Source: Thalassovita mangrovi
GTDB lineage: Bacteria; Pseudomonadota; Alphaproteobacteria; Rhodobacterales; Rhodobacteraceae
NCBI RefSeq assembly: GCF_009857745.1
Contig: NZ_WWEN01000013.1
Location: 1 to 39,708, forward strand
Length of the DNA stretch: 39,708 nt
Direction of reading: 5' to 3'
The position numbers and the translations under genes were made by a program. The notes under the pieces are model-generated. The model was given only the letters and a program-made list of their open reading frames with translations, had not been told where the DNA came from and ran no database searches. This document shows, in pieces, positions 30,899 to 39,648 of this stretch. Within the stretch, counting starts at the first letter, position 1, and every line of letters starts with the position of its first letter.

Positions 30899-31960
30899 AT
30901 GAAACCTCAATCCACGCTGACCGGAATCGGCGCCGCTCTGGCGATCGCAACGGTCGCCGCAACCGCAAGCCACGCCGAAATTCAGAGCGTCGAAATGAAC
31001 GTCCTGGGTTCGGTCTCCTTCCTGTCGTCCTACGAAAACTACGAACAGGCTTTCTGGGACCGGCACCTGCCCGAAGCTTCGGGCGGCCGGATCACCGCCA
31101 ATGTGCGCGGCTTCGACCAGATGGGCCTGAAAGGGGGCGAAATCCTGCGCCTGACCGGCCAGGGCGTGGTGGATATCAGCACCACCGTCCTTGGCTATAC
31201 CGCATCGGACGATGCCCGCAACGAAGCCGCCGATCTGGCCGGGCTGGCCCCGACCGTGGACACCGCCCATGCGATCGCGGAAGCCTATGAGCCGGTGCTG
31301 GATTCCTATTTCACCGACAAATACGGCGTGAAGGTTCTGGCCACCTGGCCCTATCCGGCGCAGGTTCTCTACTGCAATACCGAGATCAAGGACCTCGGCG
31401 ATCTGTCCGGCAAGAAGGTGCGCACCGGCAACCGCACCCTGTCCGAATTCGTATCGGCCCTGGGCGGAACCGGGGTGACGATGGCCTTTGCCGATGTGAT
31501 CCCCGCCCTGCAAACCGGCGTGGTGGACTGCGCCATCACCGGCACCCTGTCGGGCAATTCGGCCAAGTGGTTCGAGGTGTCCACCCATCTCTATGCGCTT
31601 CCCGTCGGCTGGAGCACGATGGTGACCACCGCGAACCTCGCCTTCTGGAACCGGCTCAATCCCGAAACCCAATCCTTCCTGCAGCAGGAACTGAACGTGC
31701 TGGAAAAAGACATCTGGGAAGGCGCGGGCAAGGAAACCCAGGACGGCATCAATTGCAACGTGGGCGCCGAACCCTGCGAGGTCGGGACCAAGGCCCACAT
31801 GACCCTCGTTTCCGTCACCGACGAAGATTACAAGCTGCTGGACAAGATCACCCGGGACGTCATCCTGCCGAAATGGGCCGAGCGCTGCGGCAAGGATTGC
31901 GTCGACGAGTTCAACCGGACGATCGGCCCGATTGTCGGAATGACCGTGGAAGTGAACTGA
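30899..31960 (+). CDS. dctP: TRAP transporter substrate-binding protein (DctP), second system
   Basis: This 353-residue periplasmic protein begins with a signal peptide (GIGAALAIATVAATASHA, cleaved near residue 26 before EIQSVEM). The ligand region LGDLSGKKVRTGNRTLSEFV carries the arginine usually binding the substrate carboxylate. VYCNTEIKDL and ADVIPALQTGVVDCAITGTLSGNSAKWFEV fit the general DctP fold. It is clearly different from the DctP at 22599, so the two importers should differ in substrate. Paired cysteines near the C-terminus (NCNVGAEPCEVG, RCGKDCVDEF) suggest disulfides. ATG 30899 follows AGGGAGA by 8 bases. It heads dctPQM, followed by an MmgE/PrpD-family gene. Confidence 0.92.
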   Translation: MKPQSTLTGIGAALAIATVAATASHAEIQSVEMNVLGSVSFLSSYENYEQAFWDRHLPEASGGRITANVRGFDQMGLKGGEILRLTGQGVVDISTTVLGYTASDDARNEAADLAGLAPTVDTAHAIAEAYEPVLDSYFTDKYGVKVLATWPYPAQVLYCNTEIKDLGDLSGKKVRTGNRTLSEFVSALGGTGVTMAFADVIPALQTGVVDCAITGTLSGNSAKWFEVSTHLYALPVGWSTMVTTANLAFWNRLNPETQSFLQQELNVLEKDIWEGAGKETQDGINCNVGAEPCEVGTKAHMTLVSVTDEDYKLLDKITRDVILPKWAERCGKDCVDEFNRTIGPIVGMTVEVN

Positions 31961-31961
31961 G

Positions 31962-32603
31962 ATGTCGCGTCACAAGACGAAACACCAACAGAGTCCAGAG
32001 GCGGCAACGCCTCTGGACCGGGCGCTGAACGGCGCGCGCGGTCTGAGCCGCGTCGCCACCTGGATTTCCGGTCTTGCGCTGATCGTCATCTGCTTTCTGG
32101 TCATGGTCGAGGTGCTGCTGCGGAAATTCTTCGGGGTGACCCTTGGCGGCATGAACGAAATCACCGGATATGTCCTGGCGGTAACGGTATCCTGGACGAT
32201 GTCTTTCGCCTTGCTGGAACACGCCCATATCCGCATCGACGTGCTGTACAATATCGCCAACCGGCAGCTGCGCGCGCTGCTTGACCTTCTCAGCCTCGCG
32301 GCGATGACCGGTTTCCTGCTGCTGATCACCTATTGGGCGGGGCAGCTTCTGAAAAACAGCATCGATTTCGGGTCGCGATCCAATTCCGCCCTGCAAGTGC
32401 CGCTCTGGCTGCCGCAATCGCTCTGGGTGGCCGGGCTGGGGTTTTTCGTCCTCACGCTGCTGCTGCTGTGCCTTCGGTCGATCGGGTATCTCTGGCGCGG
32501 CGACGCCGCGGGCATCACCCGGATCGCAGGTATCAAACCCGTGGATGACGAGGTCGAGGAACACGCCGTGCTGACCGACCTAAACCACGCGAGACAAGGA
32601 TAA
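31962..32603 (+). CDS. dctQ: TRAP transporter small permease (DctQ), second system
   Basis: This 213-residue protein has four hydrophobic segments (about 33-55, 70-90, 107-125 and 150-170). FLVMVEVLLRKFFGVTLGGMNEITGYVLAVTVSW carries the R-K-F-F-G core of DctQ. A polar N-terminal stretch of about 25 residues and a charged C-terminal tail of about 40 residues make it longer than the DctQ at 24981. Its ATG lies one base after the dctP stop and its stop 5 bases before dctM, so all three are translationally linked. It pairs with DctM to form the membrane unit. Confidence 0.92.
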   Translation: MSRHKTKHQQSPEAATPLDRALNGARGLSRVATWISGLALIVICFLVMVEVLLRKFFGVTLGGMNEITGYVLAVTVSWTMSFALLEHAHIRIDVLYNIANRQLRALLDLLSLAAMTGFLLLITYWAGQLLKNSIDFGSRSNSALQVPLWLPQSLWVAGLGFFVLTLLLLCLRSIGYLWRGDAAGITRIAGIKPVDDEVEEHAVLTDLNHARQG

Positions 32604-32608
32604 CGGCC

Positions 32609-33895
32609 ATGCTCGCCACTGCTCTTACCACATTGATCGTCCTGATCCTGCTCAGCCTGCCGGTGGCCGCGGTCATGGGTGTCCTTGGCCTGATCCTGGC
32701 CGAGCTTTATTCACCGATGCCGCTGGTGCGCACGCTAGGCGATATCGCCTGGTCAACCAGCACCAACAATCTTCTGGTCGCCATTCCGATGTTCGTTCTG
32801 CTGGGCGAAATCCTGCTGCGCACCGGGGTGTCGTCGCGGATGTATATGGCACTGTCGCAATGGCTTGGCTGGCTGCCCGGGGGCTTGATGCATTCCAATA
32901 TCGGTACCTCCGCCATGTTCGCCGCCACCTCGGGGTCCTCGGTGGCCACCGCCGCCACGGTCGGCACCGTCGCGCTGCCCGAAGTCCCGGTCTACGGCTA
33001 CAGCGAACGGCTGTTTCTCGGCACGCTGGCGGCCGGCGGGACGCTTGGCATCCTGATCCCGCCGTCGATCAACATGATCATCTACGCGGTGATGACCAAC
33101 ACCTCGCTGCCGAACCTTTATCTGGCGGGTATCCTGCCGGGGCTGTTACTGGCCGGCCTGTTCATGGCTCTGATCGCGGCGGCCTGCATGCTCAATCCCA
33201 AATGGGGCGGGAAACCCATCGTCACCAGCTGGGGCGCGCGGCTGAAAAGCCTACCGCATCTCCTGCCTCCGGCGGCGATTTTCGCCGTGGTCGTCGGATC
33301 GATCTATGCCGGGTTCGCCACCCCGACCGAGGCGGCGGCGCTGGGTGTGATCGCCGCCCTGATCCTGGCGGCGGCCTTCGGCGCGCTTTCGCTGCCGGTG
33401 CTGCTGACCGCCTTCGAGGGCACCATGCGCACCACCGCGATGATCATCCTGATCATCATCGCCGCCTATTTCCTGAACCTGGTGTTCTCGGCGATCGGCC
33501 TGGCCGCGGCGATGGAACATTTCGTCAGCACCCTGGGCCTTGGCCCCTACCAGACAATCCTGGTCATCGCCGCCTTCTACATCGTGCTCGGCTGTTTCAT
33601 GGAAACGCTGTCGATGATGATCGCCACCGTGCCCGTCGTCACGCCGATCGTGGTGTCGCTGGGCTTCGATCCGGTCTGGTTCGGCATCATCCTGATGCTT
33701 CTGCTGGAAACCGCGTTGGTGACGCCGCCGATCGGGCTGAACCTGTTCGTGGTGCAAAGCACCCGGCCCAATGGCGGGCCGATGAACGACGTGATGTCCG
33801 GCACCCTGCCGTTCGTGGGCATGCTGCTGGTGATGATCGGGCTGGTGATCGCTTTCCCGCAAATCGCATTGTGGCTGCCGGCCATGATGAAATAA
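32609..33895 (+). CDS. dctM: TRAP transporter large permease (DctM), second system
   Basis: This 428-residue permease has about 12 membrane segments. NLLVAIPMFVLLGEILLRTG, LPGGLMHSNIGTSAMFAATSGSSVATAATVG and GTLGILIPPSINMIIYAVMT are the family signatures, and GFDPVWFGIILMLLLETALVTPPIGLNLFV is the C-terminal repeat signature. AAGGA upstream of ATG 32609 gives a normal start. It is distinct from the DctM at 23690, and the operons have different gene order (P-Q-M here, Q-M-P there). Downstream the MmgE/PrpD gene starts after 34 bases with its own strong ribosome-binding site. Confidence 0.93.
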   Translation: MLATALTTLIVLILLSLPVAAVMGVLGLILAELYSPMPLVRTLGDIAWSTSTNNLLVAIPMFVLLGEILLRTGVSSRMYMALSQWLGWLPGGLMHSNIGTSAMFAATSGSSVATAATVGTVALPEVPVYGYSERLFLGTLAAGGTLGILIPPSINMIIYAVMTNTSLPNLYLAGILPGLLLAGLFMALIAAACMLNPKWGGKPIVTSWGARLKSLPHLLPPAAIFAVVVGSIYAGFATPTEAAALGVIAALILAAAFGALSLPVLLTAFEGTMRTTAMIILIIIAAYFLNLVFSAIGLAAAMEHFVSTLGLGPYQTILVIAAFYIVLGCFMETLSMMIATVPVVTPIVVSLGFDPVWFGIILMLLLETALVTPPIGLNLFVVQSTRPNGGPMNDVMSGTLPFVGMLLVMIGLVIAFPQIALWLPAMMK

Positions 33896-33929
33896 CCCGG
33901 ACGCCGCGCCGCACAGGAAGGACTTCTCC

Positions 33930-35294
33930 ATGGATGCAATCGCCACCATCGCCGATCACGTCATCGCAACCCGCTACGATGGTTTGTCCGGCCAGACGCG
34001 GGGGGCGGCGCGGCGGCTGATCCTGGATTCGGTCGGGGTCGGGCTTGCCGGCAGCACCGGCCAATGGGCCCGCGATCTTTTCTCATCGAACGACGGCTGG
34101 GGGCAGGGTGGTGTTGCGCATGTCTTTGGCCGTAGCGGGCGCTACCCCGCGGGTCTGGCCGCGCTCTACAACGCCTATTGCATCCACAACTCGGAATTCG
34201 ACTGTCTGCACGAGGACGCGGTCGTTCATGCGCTGACGGCGGTTCTGCCGGCCGCCCTGGCCGTGGCCGAGGTGCGCGGCGGCGTCAGCGGGCAGGCCCT
34301 GATCGAAGCGGTGGTGGCGGGCGTCGATGTGGCCGCGACGCTGGGGCTGGCCGGGACCGCGCCGATGAAATTCTTCCGCCCCGCCGTTCTGGGCGGTTTC
34401 GGCGCGGCGGCGGCGGCGGGCAAGATCGCGGGGCTGGATCGTGCCCAGCTGATCAACGCTTTCGGCGCGCAATACGCACAATCCTGCGGATCGATGCAGG
34501 CGCATGAAGAGGGCACCATGCTGCTGGCCCTGCAGATCGGGTTTAATGCCCGCGCTGCGGTCGAATCCGCCGATCTGGCCCGCGCGGGGCTGCACGCCAC
34601 GCAGAACACGCTGGAAGGGCGTTTCGGATATTTCAACCTGTTCGAGGACGGCGCGGACCTGCCCCCGGCCCTGGCGGCGATGTCGCGCGGCCGACGGATC
34701 GAGGAGGTGGTCGAAAAACCCTTCCCGACCGGCCGGGCCACCCACGGCGCGATCGAGGCGGTGCTGCGCCTGCAGCAGCGTCGCGCTTGCAGCGAGGCCG
34801 ATCTGCGCCGCGTGACGGTCACCGTATCGCCGGTGGCCCATTCCCTGGTCGGCCGTCCGGCACGGCCGGACATGCCCGCGAATTATGCCCGCCTTTGCCT
34901 GTCCTATTGCGTGGCGCGCTGCCTTCTGGACGGCCATGTTGGCGGCGGGCATTTCACATCGGAGGCCCTGTGCGATCCGCAGGCGCTGGCGCTGGCCGGA
35001 AGAATCGAGGTCGAAACCTTCGACATGGCCGAACCCAGTGCCTTCGGTCCCAGCCGCGTCGCCATCGTCTATGCCGACGGCAGCGAAGCGGAAGAAACCA
35101 TCGGCCAGGCGCTTGGTCACCCGTCGAACCCGGTTTCGGACGCGCAGCGGGCGGACAAGTTTCGCGCCAATTGCCGCGCCGCCCTGCACCCGCTGGACGA
35201 TGCGCAGATCACGTCGCTGCAGGATTGCATCGCCGATCTGGACAACCTTCCGGACGTGCGGCAGCTGATGGGGTTGGCCTGCCCCGGGGAATGA
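33930..35294 (+). CDS. MmgE/PrpD-family protein 1 (dehydratase/isomerase fold)
   Basis: This 454-residue protein belongs to the MmgE/PrpD family, which includes 2-methylcitrate dehydratase, cis-aconitate decarboxylase and less defined catabolic enzymes. N-terminal ARRLILDSVGVGLAGS (about 26-41) and NAYCIHNSEFDCLHEDAVVHALTAVLPAALAVAE (about 86-120) match the family, the latter in place of the usual G-H-x-x-D-x-D-D-x-x. AHEEGTMLLALQIGFNARAAVESADLARAGLHATQNTLEG follows, as in PrpD. AGGAAGGA precedes ATG 33930. It ends the TRAP operon, so it probably acts on an imported carboxylate. It is 8 bases from the stop of the convergent LysR gene. The product is unknown; methylcitrate use is unlikely, since no prpBC genes are present. 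Confidence 0.85.
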   Translation: MDAIATIADHVIATRYDGLSGQTRGAARRLILDSVGVGLAGSTGQWARDLFSSNDGWGQGGVAHVFGRSGRYPAGLAALYNAYCIHNSEFDCLHEDAVVHALTAVLPAALAVAEVRGGVSGQALIEAVVAGVDVAATLGLAGTAPMKFFRPAVLGGFGAAAAAGKIAGLDRAQLINAFGAQYAQSCGSMQAHEEGTMLLALQIGFNARAAVESADLARAGLHATQNTLEGRFGYFNLFEDGADLPPALAAMSRGRRIEEVVEKPFPTGRATHGAIEAVLRLQQRRACSEADLRRVTVTVSPVAHSLVGRPARPDMPANYARLCLSYCVARCLLDGHVGGGHFTSEALCDPQALALAGRIEVETFDMAEPSAFGPSRVAIVYADGSEAEETIGQALGHPSNPVSDAQRADKFRANCRAALHPLDDAQITSLQDCIADLDNLPDVRQLMGLACPGE

Positions 35295-35301
35295 CCCGCG
35301 C

Positions 35302-36240
35302 CTAGCCGGCCTGCCGCTTTGACAGGATGCCCTGCCATTCACCGCTGGCCGCCATGTCGTGCACGATATCGGCGCAGAGCTGGGCGACGATCCGCATCGG
35401 GGCCCGTACCGGGTGGTGGGTCGTGGTGGCCAGAACCAAAGTCCGCCGCAGGTGCATCGGATCGATCTGGGTGGCTATGATGCGGCCCTCGGCGATCTCG
35501 CGCTGCACCGCGTTGAAGGGCAGGATCGTGGCGACATTGCCGGTTTCCACCATGCGCACGATGGTCATCAGGGAATCGACCTCGTGTTCCACCGTCAACG
35601 ATCCGCCCATTTCGCTGCAGACCTGGTCGAGAAGCGCGCGCAGGCCATGGCGGCGGCTGGGCAGAACCATCGGGTAATCCACCAGGTCGGTGATCTGCAG
35701 CGGCGCGTCTTGCGGCGGTGGTGTGCCGCCCTGCTGCAGCAGGTAAAGGCTTTCGTGCAGCAGCTCATCGGCGACGTAGTGCTTGGTGCGCGGCGCCTTG
35801 TAGAACAGGGCAACATCGATATGGCCGGTGGTCAGCAATTCGCTCACGTCGCCGCTGAACGCCTCGACGATGCGCAAGTCGACACCGGGATGTTCGCGGC
35901 GCAGCGTATCCAGCAGCCGTGGCAGCAGAATGTGGCTTTCGGTCGGCGGCACGCCGAGCGTGACCTTGCCCTCGACAACGCCTTTCAGGGCGCGGACATC
36001 GTGTTCCAGTTCGCCGATATCGGTCAGGATCTTGCGCACGCGGCCGTCGAAGACGCGCCCCGCGCTGGTCAGTTTCATGCCGCGCCCGGTGCGATGGAAC
36101 AGGGGCACGCCCAGTTCCTCTTCCAGCAGCCGCAACTGACGGCTGATCGCCGGTTGCGCCACCGACAGCTTGACGGCGGCGCGTGACACGCTCGCTTCGT
36201 CCGCAAGCGCGACGAAATAGTGCAATTGGCGCATTTCCAT
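35302..36240 (-). CDS. LysR-family regulator next to the MmgE/PrpD and hydrolase genes
   Basis: This 312-residue regulator has a winged helix-turn-helix (about 1-62; MRQLHYFVALADEASVSRAAVKLSVAQPAISRQLRLLEEELGVPLF) and a ligand-binding domain with VTLGVPPTESHILLPRL and RIVEAFSGDVSELLTTGHIDVALFY. The GVPPT and TTGHIDVALFY segments resemble the Nac/Cbl-type LysR group. It lies on the - strand 121 bases after the second MmgE/PrpD gene, in the same direction, and converges on the first. A start at 36234 (Met3) is possible. It is the natural candidate to control one or both flanking units; no clear operator palindrome was found in 36241-36361. Confidence 0.85.
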   Translation of the reverse strand: MEMRQLHYFVALADEASVSRAAVKLSVAQPAISRQLRLLEEELGVPLFHRTGRGMKLTSAGRVFDGRVRKILTDIGELEHDVRALKGVVEGKVTLGVPPTESHILLPRLLDTLRREHPGVDLRIVEAFSGDVSELLTTGHIDVALFYKAPRTKHYVADELLHESLYLLQQGGTPPPQDAPLQITDLVDYPMVLPSRRHGLRALLDQVCSEMGGSLTVEHEVDSLMTIVRMVETGNVATILPFNAVQREIAEGRIIATQIDPMHLRRTLVLATTTHHPVRAPMRIVAQLCADIVHDMAASGEWQGILSKRQAG

Positions 36241-36361
36241 GAAAAAATGTCCGGCGGTTCGTGATGTTCCGTTGCGATCTGGCGGCCGGACCGACGCCCG
36301 GGGCAGGCATAGTCTAGACCAGAAAAATCGCGGTGCAAAACGAAACCGCCGGACGGGGGGA

Positions 36362-37774
36362 TCAGCCGTTCACCAGATCCAGGAGGACGCGCGCACTGGG
36401 CTGGGTTTCGATCGACCAGATCGTATCCAGCACCTCGCGGGTCTGCGCGTCGGACAGGATTCCGGACACGCAATCCATGAACTTGCCTTCCAGTTCCGCG
36501 TCGGACAGCGGGTTGTCCGGCCCGCCGCGATAGCGGTCGTCCGAGAACCGGTGGATGGTCTCGCCCGCTTTCGTCACGACCTCGATCCGCGACAGGATCT
36601 TTTCATGCCCCATCGCGGCGATGTCGGGATCGAACTGCGTCTCGACGCGCAGCTGCATGGCCTGGCATTCAGGGCTTTGCACGAAGGCATCGGTGAATTC
36701 CGCCTTGCCCGCCCGGCCGGTCAGGATGATCGCCGACAGCAGGAAGGCCATGCAGAACTTGCCTTCCAACTCGGTCTGGGCAACGCGGAAACGGATCGGA
36801 TGCAGGATGTTGTTGGACGCGAACAGCGTGACGCTTTCGATATCGTCGGGCGTCAGCGCGTGTTCTTCCATCAGCGCCTTCATGGCGTCCATCGAGGGAT
36901 GGGTCAGAACCCCGCAGGGATAGGGTTTGATGCTGACGCCCGGTTCGCTCAGCGAAAACGGCGCGCCGAACCGGCCCATGACAAGATCCGGCTCGCCGCC
37001 GCGACCGGCCACCGACAGGTAGCCCCATTTGCCGTCCAGCGCTTCGTCGTTGAAGGTGAAGCCTTCTTGCGCCAGCAGCGCGCTGGTGACGCCGTTTTCC
37101 GACGACCGCCCCACATGCATCGGTTTGCCCATGCTGCCGAAATTGGCGCGGATCCCCGCCGCCATCGACGCCGCCCCGCCCAGTGCCTGCGCGGTGCGAT
37201 CCGCGTTCAGCCCGATCATCCGCGACGCGGCCGCCGCCGACCCGAAGGTGCCGATCGTGCCGCTGGTGTGAAAGCCCAGGTTATAGTGGTCGGGATTGAT
37301 CGCCTCGGCGATCTTGCATTCCACCTCGACCCCGGCCACGAAGCTGGTGATCAGGTCCTTGCCGCTTACCGTGTGATCGGTGTCGGCCAGCGCCAGCGCT
37401 GCGGCCAGCGGCGGCACGGTCGGATGGGTCAGCAACCCGTAGGGCCGGTTCGGCCCCTCGGCGACCTGGGTGTCGTCCCAATCCATCGCATGACCGGCCA
37501 GCCCGTTCCAGAACGCCGCCTGCTGCGCCGAAAGCCGCAGGTTAGGATTGCCGACCGGCCGGGCGACCGGCCGCGCGCCGGCGTCGCGCAGATAGCGGTC
37601 CGCCACATGCAGGGCTTCCTGCTCGGTCCCGGCCAGCATGACGCCGAGCCCGTCGATGATGCAGCGCTTGGCGATATGCAGCGTGTCCGCGGGAATATCC
37701 TCATAGGCCAGGCCCGAGGCAAAACTGGCCGCTTCGGCGGTCAGGGAATCGTGTTTGGTCATCGCGTCTTTCAT
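36362..37774 (-). CDS. MmgE/PrpD-family protein 2
   Basis: This 470-residue protein is a second, divergent MmgE/PrpD-family enzyme. IAKRCIIDGLGVMLAGTEQEAL (about 34-55) and NGLAGHAMDWDDTQVAEG (about 88-106) are the family signature, with the His-x-x-Asp-x-Asp-Asp motif intact, unlike in protein 1. HTSGTIGTFGSAAAASRMIGLNADRTAQALGGAAS and KPYPCGVLTHPSMDAM follow as in PrpD. AGGAGA lies 7 bases before ATG 37774, chosen over the far longer open frame upstream, which is antisense to the neighbour. The start overlaps the isochorismatase-like gene by 4 bases (ATGA). It probably dehydrates, decarboxylates or isomerises a pathway acid; the exact reaction is unknown. Confidence 0.87.
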   Translation of the reverse strand: MKDAMTKHDSLTAEAASFASGLAYEDIPADTLHIAKRCIIDGLGVMLAGTEQEALHVADRYLRDAGARPVARPVGNPNLRLSAQQAAFWNGLAGHAMDWDDTQVAEGPNRPYGLLTHPTVPPLAAALALADTDHTVSGKDLITSFVAGVEVECKIAEAINPDHYNLGFHTSGTIGTFGSAAAASRMIGLNADRTAQALGGAASMAAGIRANFGSMGKPMHVGRSSENGVTSALLAQEGFTFNDEALDGKWGYLSVAGRGGEPDLVMGRFGAPFSLSEPGVSIKPYPCGVLTHPSMDAMKALMEEHALTPDDIESVTLFASNNILHPIRFRVAQTELEGKFCMAFLLSAIILTGRAGKAEFTDAFVQSPECQAMQLRVETQFDPDIAAMGHEKILSRIEVVTKAGETIHRFSDDRYRGGPDNPLSDAELEGKFMDCVSGILSDAQTREVLDTIWSIETQPSARVLLDLVNG

Positions 37775-38430
37775 TGGGGTTCTCCTTTCCAGGCTCGGAT
37801 CAGGTCGGCGCTGTCGCAGACCAGTCCAAAGCGGGCGTTGGCGGTTTTCAAGGTTGCCTCGTGCAGCCCCTGGTCCCACGACGCGCAGGTGTCGCGGGGC
37901 AAAGCGGTGTAATGGCCGGTCTCGAAGGCGTCGCGCAGCGTGCTTTCGACACAGACATTGGTCGACACTCCGGTCGGCACCACCGACCGGATCCCCCGGG
38001 CGCGCAGCACGGTATCCAGGTTGGTGCCCTTGAAGGCGCTGTAGCGGTGCTTGCGGATCACCGGCTCGCCCTCTTGCGGGGCCAGTTGCGGGATGAAGTC
38101 CGCGCCTTCGCTGCCCTCCATCGCGATCCGGTCCGAGGCATAGGTGGCGCGCCGGCGCTGCGCCAGCCAGGGCGCGGTGTCGCTGCGGTGCCGCTCAAGC
38201 GTCCAGAACCCGACATGACACACCAGAACGCCGGCCTCGCGCGCCGCTGCCAGAAGGGTCTGCACGCTGGGTATGATGGCGCGCGCGGCATCCAAGGGCC
38301 GCCCGGCCCGGCTGGTGGCATAGCCGTCGAGGCAGAAATCCTTCTGCATGTCGATGATCAGCAGCGCGGTATGGCCCGGTGCGAACCGCGTGGCGAAATC
38401 GTCCAGGATATCCGGTTCATCGCTTCTCAT
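37771..38430 (-). CDS. isochorismatase-like cysteine hydrolase
   Basis: This 219-residue hydrolase shows the Asp-Lys-Cys triad of the isochorismatase-like/amidohydrolase family: Asp27 (LLIIDMQKDF), Lys127 (VIRKHRYSAF) and Cys160 (GVSTNVCVESTLRDA). The Cys follows Val in the GVxTNVCVExT motif typical of N-carbamoyl hydrolases and RutB/biuret-type amidohydrolases rather than of true isochorismatases. It should hydrolyse an amide or ureido bond to an acid and ammonia. ATG 38430 follows AGGAGAC and overlaps the deacetylase stop by 4 bases; its stop overlaps the MmgE/PrpD start by 4. The long open frame upstream of Met 38430 is antisense to the deacetylase gene. Confidence 0.88.
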   Translation of the reverse strand: MRSDEPDILDDFATRFAPGHTALLIIDMQKDFCLDGYATSRAGRPLDAARAIIPSVQTLLAAAREAGVLVCHVGFWTLERHRSDTAPWLAQRRRATYASDRIAMEGSEGADFIPQLAPQEGEPVIRKHRYSAFKGTNLDTVLRARGIRSVVPTGVSTNVCVESTLRDAFETGHYTALPRDTCASWDQGLHEATLKTANARFGLVCDSADLIRAWKGEPQ

Positions 38431-39344
38431 CGGGCGGTCTCCTGCATGTACCAGTCGGCGATCTGGGATCCGGTCATGAAGATGACGTCGTCGCGCCCCT
38501 GCAGCAGGTCGATCATCTGCACCAGGTAGGGGAACCGGTGCGGCACGCCGATCAGGTGCGGATGCAGCCCGATCCCCAGCACTCGCGCGCCTTCGGGTTC
38601 CTCGGGGCTGTCGAAACAGGCCAGCGTCGCCTGCAGGCGCTGCAGCATTTCGGGCGAGCTGTGTTTTTCCACCGCGTAGACGACCGAGTCGTTGATCTCC
38701 AGCGTGTAGGGCATGGCGATCAGCGGGGTTGGGGCGGCCTGCAACCGGTGCGGCACGTCGTCGACGCTCCAGTCGCACAGGTATTCCACGCCTTGCGCGG
38801 CCAGAATATCCGGGGTGTCCGCCGTTTCGCGCAATCCCGGGCTCAGCCATCCGCGCACGGGTGTGCCGGTGAACTGCTGCAGCTTGTGCAACGTGTCGCG
38901 GATGACCTCCGCTTCGCTGGCGCCGCCCTGCAGGCTGGTTTGGTGCATGCCGTGGCCGATGAATTCCCAACCCGCGTCGCGGATCTGTTCGGCGCAGTCG
39001 GGATAGGCGTCGATGACGGTGGCGTTGATGCTGGCCGAAACCGGCAGCCGCCGCGCGGTGAGCAGCGACAGCAGCCGCGCCATCCCGGCCCGCATGCCGT
39101 AATCCGCCCAGCAGAAATTGGGCACATCCGGCACCTGTTCGCGCCCGTGCGGCGCGGTCAGCACCTTGCGGGGCATTTCCTGGTCGAAGGGCCAGTATTC
39201 GATATTCACCACCAGGTTGACGATCAGGCGTTTTCCTTCGGGACCCCGCAAGGGGGGCTGCTGGTGCGCCAGCCGGTAGGGAATGCGGGGATTGGCCTGA
39301 AGCGCGCCTCGAAGCGCCCCAGGCGGTGACAAGACGTCGTCCAT
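38427..39344 (-). CDS. polysaccharide deacetylase-family hydrolase (PuuE-like)
   Basis: This 305-residue protein has the NodB-type deacetylase barrel. LIVNLVVNIEYWPFD gives the first metal-motif position, here Glu49 where Asp is usual. YGMRAGMARLLSLLTARRLPVSASINA follows, and WEFIGHGMHQTSLQG has the histidines (His131, His134) of the second motif. The pattern resembles PuuE-like allantoinases and cytoplasmic peptidoglycan or amide deacetylase homologues without signal peptides, so a small-molecule C-N hydrolase is more likely than a polysaccharide enzyme. ATG 39344 follows AGGA; the frame open to 39419 is not preferred. It is first in the unit deacetylase-hydrolase-MmgE/PrpD, all joined by ATGA overlaps, and the likely first chemical step. 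Confidence 0.85.
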   Translation of the reverse strand: MDDVLSPPGALRGALQANPRIPYRLAHQQPPLRGPEGKRLIVNLVVNIEYWPFDQEMPRKVLTAPHGREQVPDVPNFCWADYGMRAGMARLLSLLTARRLPVSASINATVIDAYPDCAEQIRDAGWEFIGHGMHQTSLQGGASEAEVIRDTLHKLQQFTGTPVRGWLSPGLRETADTPDILAAQGVEYLCDWSVDDVPHRLQAAPTPLIAMPYTLEINDSVVYAVEKHSSPEMLQRLQATLACFDSPEEPEGARVLGIGLHPHLIGVPHRFPYLVQMIDLLQGRDDVIFMTGSQIADWYMQETAR

Positions 39345-39466
39345 GTTCCATCCTGAATTAATTCGACGATTGCGTCGGAGATTTCCGGTGACCCGTGTTG
39401 AAAGCGGATCATGCGGCACCCTTGCGCGGATGCCTCCATCAGCATGTCAGCCGGGCGGAACGGTTA

Positions 39467-39479
39467 CCAATCCCATTGG
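39467..39479. promoter_or_regulatory. candidate operator CCAAT-CCC-ATTGG
   Basis: A perfect 5-3-5 inverted repeat lies 123 bases before the deacetylase start, between two CGGTTA direct repeats. It may bind the LysR protein of the unit or another regulator; this is inference. Confidence 0.35.
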
Positions 39480-39542
39480 GTGCAAGCGGTTATAACGAAA
39501 CGCGATGGCTGCCTTGGGAGGGCCGCCTGAAGCGCTTTCGGC

Positions 39543-39581
39543 AAAAGCAACGCCCCGGCCATGATCCGGCCGGGGCGTTGC
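39543..39581 (-). terminator. intrinsic terminator of the gene entering from the right
   Basis: GCAACGCCCCGGCC (39547-39560) pairs perfectly with GGCCGGGGCGTTGC (39568-39581) around a 7-base loop. Read on the - strand it ends in TTTT (39546-39543). It should terminate the - strand gene that ends at 39656. Confidence 0.75.
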
Positions 39582-39622
39582 GTGTCCGGATTGTCATCCG
39601 TCGTGCCGATTGGCGGTCTCTC

Positions 39623-39648
39623 GGGGCCTGCCGGCGCGGGCAGGCCCC
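39623..39648. repeat. 10-bp hairpin just after the right-edge stop codon
   Basis: GGGGCCTGCC (39623-39632) pairs with GGCAGGCCCC (39639-39648), loop of 6. It lies 7 bases after the stop of the right-edge gene. On the - strand it lacks a T-tract; on the + strand CTTTGTTT follows but no + strand gene precedes. A 3'-protective stem or a backup terminator is possible. Confidence 0.5.
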
